Source of the DNA: Acidiferrimicrobium sp. IK
GTDB taxonomy: Bacteria; Actinomycetota; Acidimicrobiia; Acidimicrobiales; Palsa-688
Direction: 5' to 3'
Length of the DNA: 64,000 nt
NCBI RefSeq assembly: GCF_025499425.1
Contig: NZ_JAIMCB010000015.1
Span: 58,688 to 122,687 of the forward strand
A program made the translations under genes and the position numbers. The notes beneath the pieces were generated by a model that worked only from the letters and a program-made list of their open reading frames with translations, did no database searches and was not told where the DNA came from. Below are positions 60,744 through 64,000 of this stretch, in pieces. The first letter of the stretch is position 1, and each line of letters starts with the position of its first letter.

Positions 60744-61460
60744 TCATGCCGGCCACCCGAGGCGACAAAAGGGAGGCCCAGGACACGCGTAGGCGGTGTC
60801 AGCTTCACCGTCTCTATTACCCAGGTCGTGGATTGGGAGGAGCCGGGACGTGATGGCAAAATCAAAGTAACTGTCGGGATAAGGTTCGTCTATCAGCGTG
60901 TAGTGCCACCACTCGCATTTGTATGCGCTGAAGCCGCAGCCCTCCATGATTGAGCAAAGCTTGTGGCGGTTTGTCGCTTCGAGTCGTGTGATTCCTTCGG
61001 CTCCATGATGTGAGATCGGGTCCATGAGGTCGTGGTCGCCGCCGATCGGCGCCAGGTCGCCGGTGCCCAGGTGGTAGAGCGTCAGGTCGACTGTGCTGCC
61101 GCGACTGTGGCCCGATTTGGCGGCGACATACCCCTTTTCGAACATCTGGGCTCTGTCGATGTTCGGGTAGTGACGAGGTTTCGTTCGACCGTCTTCGGGC
61201 TGCTTCGCCCAGCGTAGGAATGATTCTACTGCGCGTTGCGGGCGGTACCCGTCCCAAAGAAGCAGACCGAAGCCGAAAGATGCTGCCTTGTCTCGGGCTT
61301 CCTCGAGGGCTTCACCCAAGGCCCGCGTCCCGACGATTCGGTTCGCGAAGTACCCGTCGACCGGTTTGCCGGTGAAGTTGTCCCACGTGGCGTATTTGGC
61401 GTCCCAGCGTATTCCGGGTACGACTTCGTCGATAAACACGAACCCGGGTGGCAGTGTCAT
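60744..61460 (-). CDS. vanX: D-alanyl-D-alanine dipeptidase
   Basis: 238 residues. Zinc dipeptidase destroying D-Ala-D-Ala so that only D-Ala-D-Lac enters peptidoglycan. VanX blocks: DAKYATWDNFTGKPVDGY, LLLWDGYRPQRAVESF, zinc site SGHSRGSTVDLTLYHL (His, Asp), catalytic Glu and third zinc His in EWWHY, and DEPYPDSYFDF. It is about 35 residues longer than the enterococcal enzyme: after SYFDF the product continues with a Cys/Pro-rich tail. Start overlaps the ligase stop (ATGA). Third gene of vanHAX. Confidence 0.95.
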   Translation of the reverse strand: MTLPPGFVFIDEVVPGIRWDAKYATWDNFTGKPVDGYFANRIVGTRALGEALEEARDKAASFGFGLLLWDGYRPQRAVESFLRWAKQPEDGRTKPRHYPNIDRAQMFEKGYVAAKSGHSRGSTVDLTLYHLGTGDLAPIGGDHDLMDPISHHGAEGITRLEATNRHKLCSIMEGCGFSAYKCEWWHYTLIDEPYPDSYFDFAITSRLLPIHDLGNRDGEADTAYACPGPPFCRLGWPA

Positions 61461-62491
61461 GGCGCGCTCAATGCCAAGGACAGGATTCGGTCGATCACTT
61501 CGCTGAGCGAGAAACCGGCGGCGGCCATCATTCTCGGGTACCGGCTGTAAGAGGTCATGCCGGGTAACGTGTTGACCTCGTTGAGGACCACGGTTCCATC
61601 CTCTTTCAAGAAGGTGTCGACCCGTGCGAGTCCCTGGCAGCCCAAGGCCCGGTAGAGGGTTCGTGCTGTGTCTTGGACGAGTGCACGGGCGTGGGCGGAA
61701 ATGTCGGCCGGGACGATGAAGGTTGCGTTCTCGGAGCCGGTTTCGGGTTGACGCTCCTGATGGATCCGGAAAAACCCGTGCGACAGGGCCACGCGGTCGG
61801 GCTCGCCGACGAGCAGATCAGGGCTGTTCCCGAGCACCGCGCATCCCACCTCGCTGCCAATGACCGCTTCTTCGATCAGCACCTTCGTGTCGTACTGTCG
61901 GGCGGTCTCAACCGCCCTCAGCAGTCCTTCTCTGTCAGATACCTTGCTCACACCGAACGACGACCCCGAACGGGCCGGCTTCACGAAGACCGGATAGCTG
62001 AGCACGTCGAGATCGAGATCCTCGTCCGCCGTGACAGTGCAGAACGCTGGGATGGCGATCCCTGCGCGCTCCGCGACCATGTAGGCGAGGGACTTGTCCA
62101 TGCAAAGCGCAGAGCTTTGGATATCGCAGCCCACGTAGGGTATGCCGGACAGCTCCAGCAAGCCCTGGATGACGCCATCCTCACCGTGCTTGCCGTGCAA
62201 TACGGGCAACACGACGTCCAGCCTTACTGTCTCGTATCGCCCATCCTCGAGGACAAGCAGTCCGTGCACGCTGCTGTCGGGGGACAGCACCGCCTGGCGG
62301 CACCCGTCGGTCTCCCAGTTAGTGTCGGGACTGTCGCAAAGCTTCCAAGCCCCGCCTCTCGTGATCCCGACATAGAACGGTTCATACTTTTTGATATCAA
62401 CGGCTCTAGCGACCTCGAGCGCGGACTTGACAGACACGGGGTGCTCTTCGGAGCATCCGCCGAAGATGACCGCGACCCTCAACCTCTCCAT
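61457..62491 (-). CDS. vanA: D-alanine--D-lactate ligase (VanA/VanB type)
   Basis: 344 residues, the VanA length. N-terminal FGGCSEEHPVSVKSALEVA, LPVLHGKHGEDGVIQGLLELSGIPYVGCDIQSSALCMDKSLAY, KPARSGSSFGV, EVGCAVLGN, HGFFRIHQE, VLNEVNTLPGMTSYSRYPRMM. The HGKHGEDG and omega-loop sequence follow the D-Lac-selective enzymes rather than housekeeping Ddl. Makes the depsipeptide that lowers glycopeptide affinity. Start lies 13 bases inside vanH. Not to be confused with vanillate VanA. Confidence 0.95.
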   Translation of the reverse strand: MERLRVAVIFGGCSEEHPVSVKSALEVARAVDIKKYEPFYVGITRGGAWKLCDSPDTNWETDGCRQAVLSPDSSVHGLLVLEDGRYETVRLDVVLPVLHGKHGEDGVIQGLLELSGIPYVGCDIQSSALCMDKSLAYMVAERAGIAIPAFCTVTADEDLDLDVLSYPVFVKPARSGSSFGVSKVSDREGLLRAVETARQYDTKVLIEEAVIGSEVGCAVLGNSPDLLVGEPDRVALSHGFFRIHQERQPETGSENATFIVPADISAHARALVQDTARTLYRALGCQGLARVDTFLKEDGTVVLNEVNTLPGMTSYSRYPRMMAAAGFSLSEVIDRILSLALSAP

Positions 62492-63549
62492 GGCGTCCTG
62501 CTCTCGAAGCGGCGGCAGTTGAGGAGCGTGTTCTCAACGATGTCGGCCAGGGCGTGGTCGGTGTAGTAGGCCGTGTGGGGAGTGATCAATACGTTCGGCA
62601 GCTGCTGTAACCGCAGCAACAGCCGGTTCTCGACAGGCTTGTGACGTTGATCGGAGTAGAAGATGCCTTGCTCCCCTTCGAGGACATCGAGTGCGGCCCC
62701 TCCGAGCCGGCCGCTTTCCAGCGCGCGAAGGAGCGCCACGGTATCGAGGAGTCCACCGCGGCCTGTGTTGATGATGAAGGCGCCGCGCTTCATCTGTTCG
62801 ATGCGGTGACGGTTCAAGAGGTGATGGGTGCCGGCCTCGAGCGGCGTATGGAGCGTTACAACGTCGCTCTGCTCCAATAACACGTCAAGAGGCACATAGT
62901 CGGCGTCCGTCTTGGGACCGCGGTCATAGGCCAGGAGCCGGCAGCCGAAACCTCGCAGCCTGCCCATAACTGCTGAGCCGATACGCCCAACCCCGATAAC
63001 GCCGACGGTCATGTCGCGGAGTTCTCTGCCCGGGGTATCATTCAACCGGTAGTCGTTATCCTCAACTCGTCGCATCGTCGATTTGGTCTTCCGAATTAGC
63101 ATCAGCATCAACATCAGCGTGTAGTCAGCGACGCTGTCGGCTGAGTAGACGACGTTCTCAACCGTGATGCCGACCCGCTGCGCGGACTCCACGTCGACAT
63201 GGTTGCATCCAACGCTTCGTGTGCAGATGTACTTCACGCCAGCTTCGCCGAGGGCAACAAGGATCGACTTCGTGATCTGCGATTTGTGATCCACGCTGAT
63301 GCATCGAGTCCCAGATAGTCGGTCAAGATTGACGTCTGATACCGCGGCCTCTACCAGAGTTGGAACAACACCGAGGCGAGGGGCGATCTGGCCGAATAGG
63401 GTTGCCTCGTTCGGTCCGCAGCCATACACCGTGAGCCCCAGCTTCGCCACGGCGCTATCTGCCCCGTGATGGTCGTGTGCGGTCGAGGAGGGGTGGTAGA
63501 CCACTGATCGGGCGTGCGAGGCCGTTTCTGCCGTGGCGCTTTGGGTCAT
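62479..63549 (-). CDS. vanH: D-lactate dehydrogenase of glycopeptide resistance
   Basis: 356 residues as drawn. Reduces pyruvate to D-lactate for the ligase. NAD fold VGVIGVGRIGSAVMGRLRGFG, catalytic Arg in CTRSVGCNHVD, Glu in ALDVLEGEQGIFYSD and His in ITPHTAYYTDHAL. GTG 63450 would give 323 residues, the size of the enterococcal enzyme, and begins just before LGLTVYGCG, the usual VanH N-terminus; the longer start at 63549 adds an atypical His/Ser-rich stretch. First gene of vanHAX. Confidence 0.94.
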   Translation of the reverse strand: MTQSATAETASHARSVVYHPSSTAHDHHGADSAVAKLGLTVYGCGPNEATLFGQIAPRLGVVPTLVEAAVSDVNLDRLSGTRCISVDHKSQITKSILVALGEAGVKYICTRSVGCNHVDVESAQRVGITVENVVYSADSVADYTLMLMLMLIRKTKSTMRRVEDNDYRLNDTPGRELRDMTVGVIGVGRIGSAVMGRLRGFGCRLLAYDRGPKTDADYVPLDVLLEQSDVVTLHTPLEAGTHHLLNRHRIEQMKRGAFIINTGRGGLLDTVALLRALESGRLGGAALDVLEGEQGIFYSDQRHKPVENRLLLRLQQLPNVLITPHTAYYTDHALADIVENTLLNCRRFESRTPWRG

Positions 63550-63567
63550 GCTCCCCAGTCAACTCAG

Positions 63568-63625
63568 GGCGATGTTGCCAGCCCGTATGCAGTTTTCGAT
63601 ATGCCGGCGATATGCGCCCAGCCCG
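63568..63625. promoter_or_regulatory. Direct repeats upstream of vanH
   Basis: GGCGATGTTGCCAGCCCG (63568-63585) and GGCGATATGCGCCCAGCCCG (63606-63625), two related blocks about 40 bases apart, in the otherwise geneless 451 bases before the window edge. Position and spacing suit a response regulator such as VanR acting on the vanH promoter. Confidence 0.45.
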
Positions 63626-63928
63626 AATCGCGGCCCGCCCTGCCTGCTCCCAGTGCTGTGTCAGTGACCGGCTGCACAGCCTCAGCGCCGTGGAAGAAAA
63701 GGATGCGCTCCCGGATGCCGGTACGACCAAGTTCTACAACTGGCGACTTGTCTGCCCCTTGCCTCTCTGATGCGGCCGGCCCGTGGGCGGCTGGGCGTAG
63801 GCGACTGCCGACAGCGTCGTGCCGTCCTTCCGCCTGGATCACCGGCGCTGCGAAGAGCCGTCGGTCACGTGTGACACTTAGCCTGGAAGCACCGTTCCGC
63901 TGATGGGGTGAATCAGCGCGTATCCGCG

Positions 63929-64000
63929 GAAAATGCCCTCTGACCTGGGAGGATGGCGGTTCTCTACGCCAACCAACTTCCCGATCAGAAGGGCATCTTC
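63929..64000. repeat. IS-end-like imperfect inverted repeat at the window edge
   Basis: GAAAATGCCCTCTGA near 63929 is mirrored by the last bases of the window, whose complement begins GAAGATGCCCTTCTGA. Ten or more of the first 12 bases pair. This could be an insertion-sequence terminus or a stem-loop; no transposase is visible because the sequence stops here. Confidence 0.4.

Noticed and set aside
60428..60786. Short frames on both strands between the PPOX gene and vanX
   Set aside because: No ribosome-binding site, no family likeness, and they overlap one another; treated as non-coding or decayed sequence.
63477..63903. Small frames (about 90-130 residues) upstream of vanH on both strands
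   Set aside because: No recognisable domain or initiation signal; the region fits a promoter better. In particular no vanR/vanS/vanK sequence is present.
1..64000. tRNA, rRNA, CRISPR arrays, prophage or replication origin
   Set aside because: None of the expected cloverleaf sequence, spaced repeats, structural phage genes or DnaA-box clusters was seen on reading.

Overview
The window is high-GC DNA (mostly about 70% by eye) with many GTG starts, frequent 4-base ATGA/GTGA stop-start overlaps and gene families typical of soil Actinomycetota (DUF1453-like membrane proteins beside two-component systems, vanHAX, a mycobacterial-type Hyf/Hyc-like complex, fused pcaL). I cannot place it below phylum. 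About 60 protein genes are supported; I see no rRNA, tRNA or CRISPR array.

Layout. 1-2.1 kb: LacI regulator plus a peptide/sugar-type ABC permease, cut by the window edge. 2.2-13.4 kb: general genes (TetR, a 2,4-dienoyl-CoA-reductase-like flavoenzyme, a GGDEF-EAL protein, a secreted phosphoesterase, an XRE/methionine aminopeptidase pair, membrane proteins with a NarL-type two-component system, and a broken SEC-C gene). 13.6-19.2 kb: an IclR-regulated MFS exporter or importer, and a hydroxycinnamate operon (hydratase-lyase, CoA ligase, MarR) with a large palindromic operator.

19.4-34.7 kb holds the least familiar system: a hydantoinase-like amidohydrolase, two MmgE/PrpD proteins, a PF04199 cyclase-type hydrolase, a CaiB/BaiF CoA-transferase, a CitE-like lyase, an Asp/Glu/hydantoin-racemase-like protein, an EthD-like protein, an FMN split-barrel protein, a FAD_binding_2 flavoprotein, a three-part sugar-type ABC importer and an IclR regulator. 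Nearly identical IclR-type operator sequences lie at two of its divergent promoters, so it looks like one regulon for uptake and CoA-dependent breakdown of an unidentified, possibly cyclic amide/imide or branched dicarboxylate, substrate.

34.9-45.7 kb: the beta-ketoadipate pathway in two operons, pcaF-I-J-pobA-Rieske oxygenase, and tcuB-like-pcaH-G-B-L, with a LysR regulator. Together with the hydroxycinnamate operon it would take 4-coumarate/ferulate to succinyl-CoA and acetyl-CoA, except that the aromatic aldehyde dehydrogenase and the Rieske reductase are not in the window.

45.8-54.0 kb: ArsR plus an MBL hydrolase, divergent from a six-gene Hyf/Hyc-like membrane complex whose large subunit has lost the nickel-binding cysteines. 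54.1-60.2 kb: small regulator/enzyme pairs (TetR/SnoaL, TetR/SDR, HxlR/PPOX) each with a clear palindromic operator. 60.2-64.0 kb: a decayed stretch, then a lower-GC vanHAX glycopeptide-resistance operon without vanRS in view, ending near an IS-like inverted repeat at the window edge.
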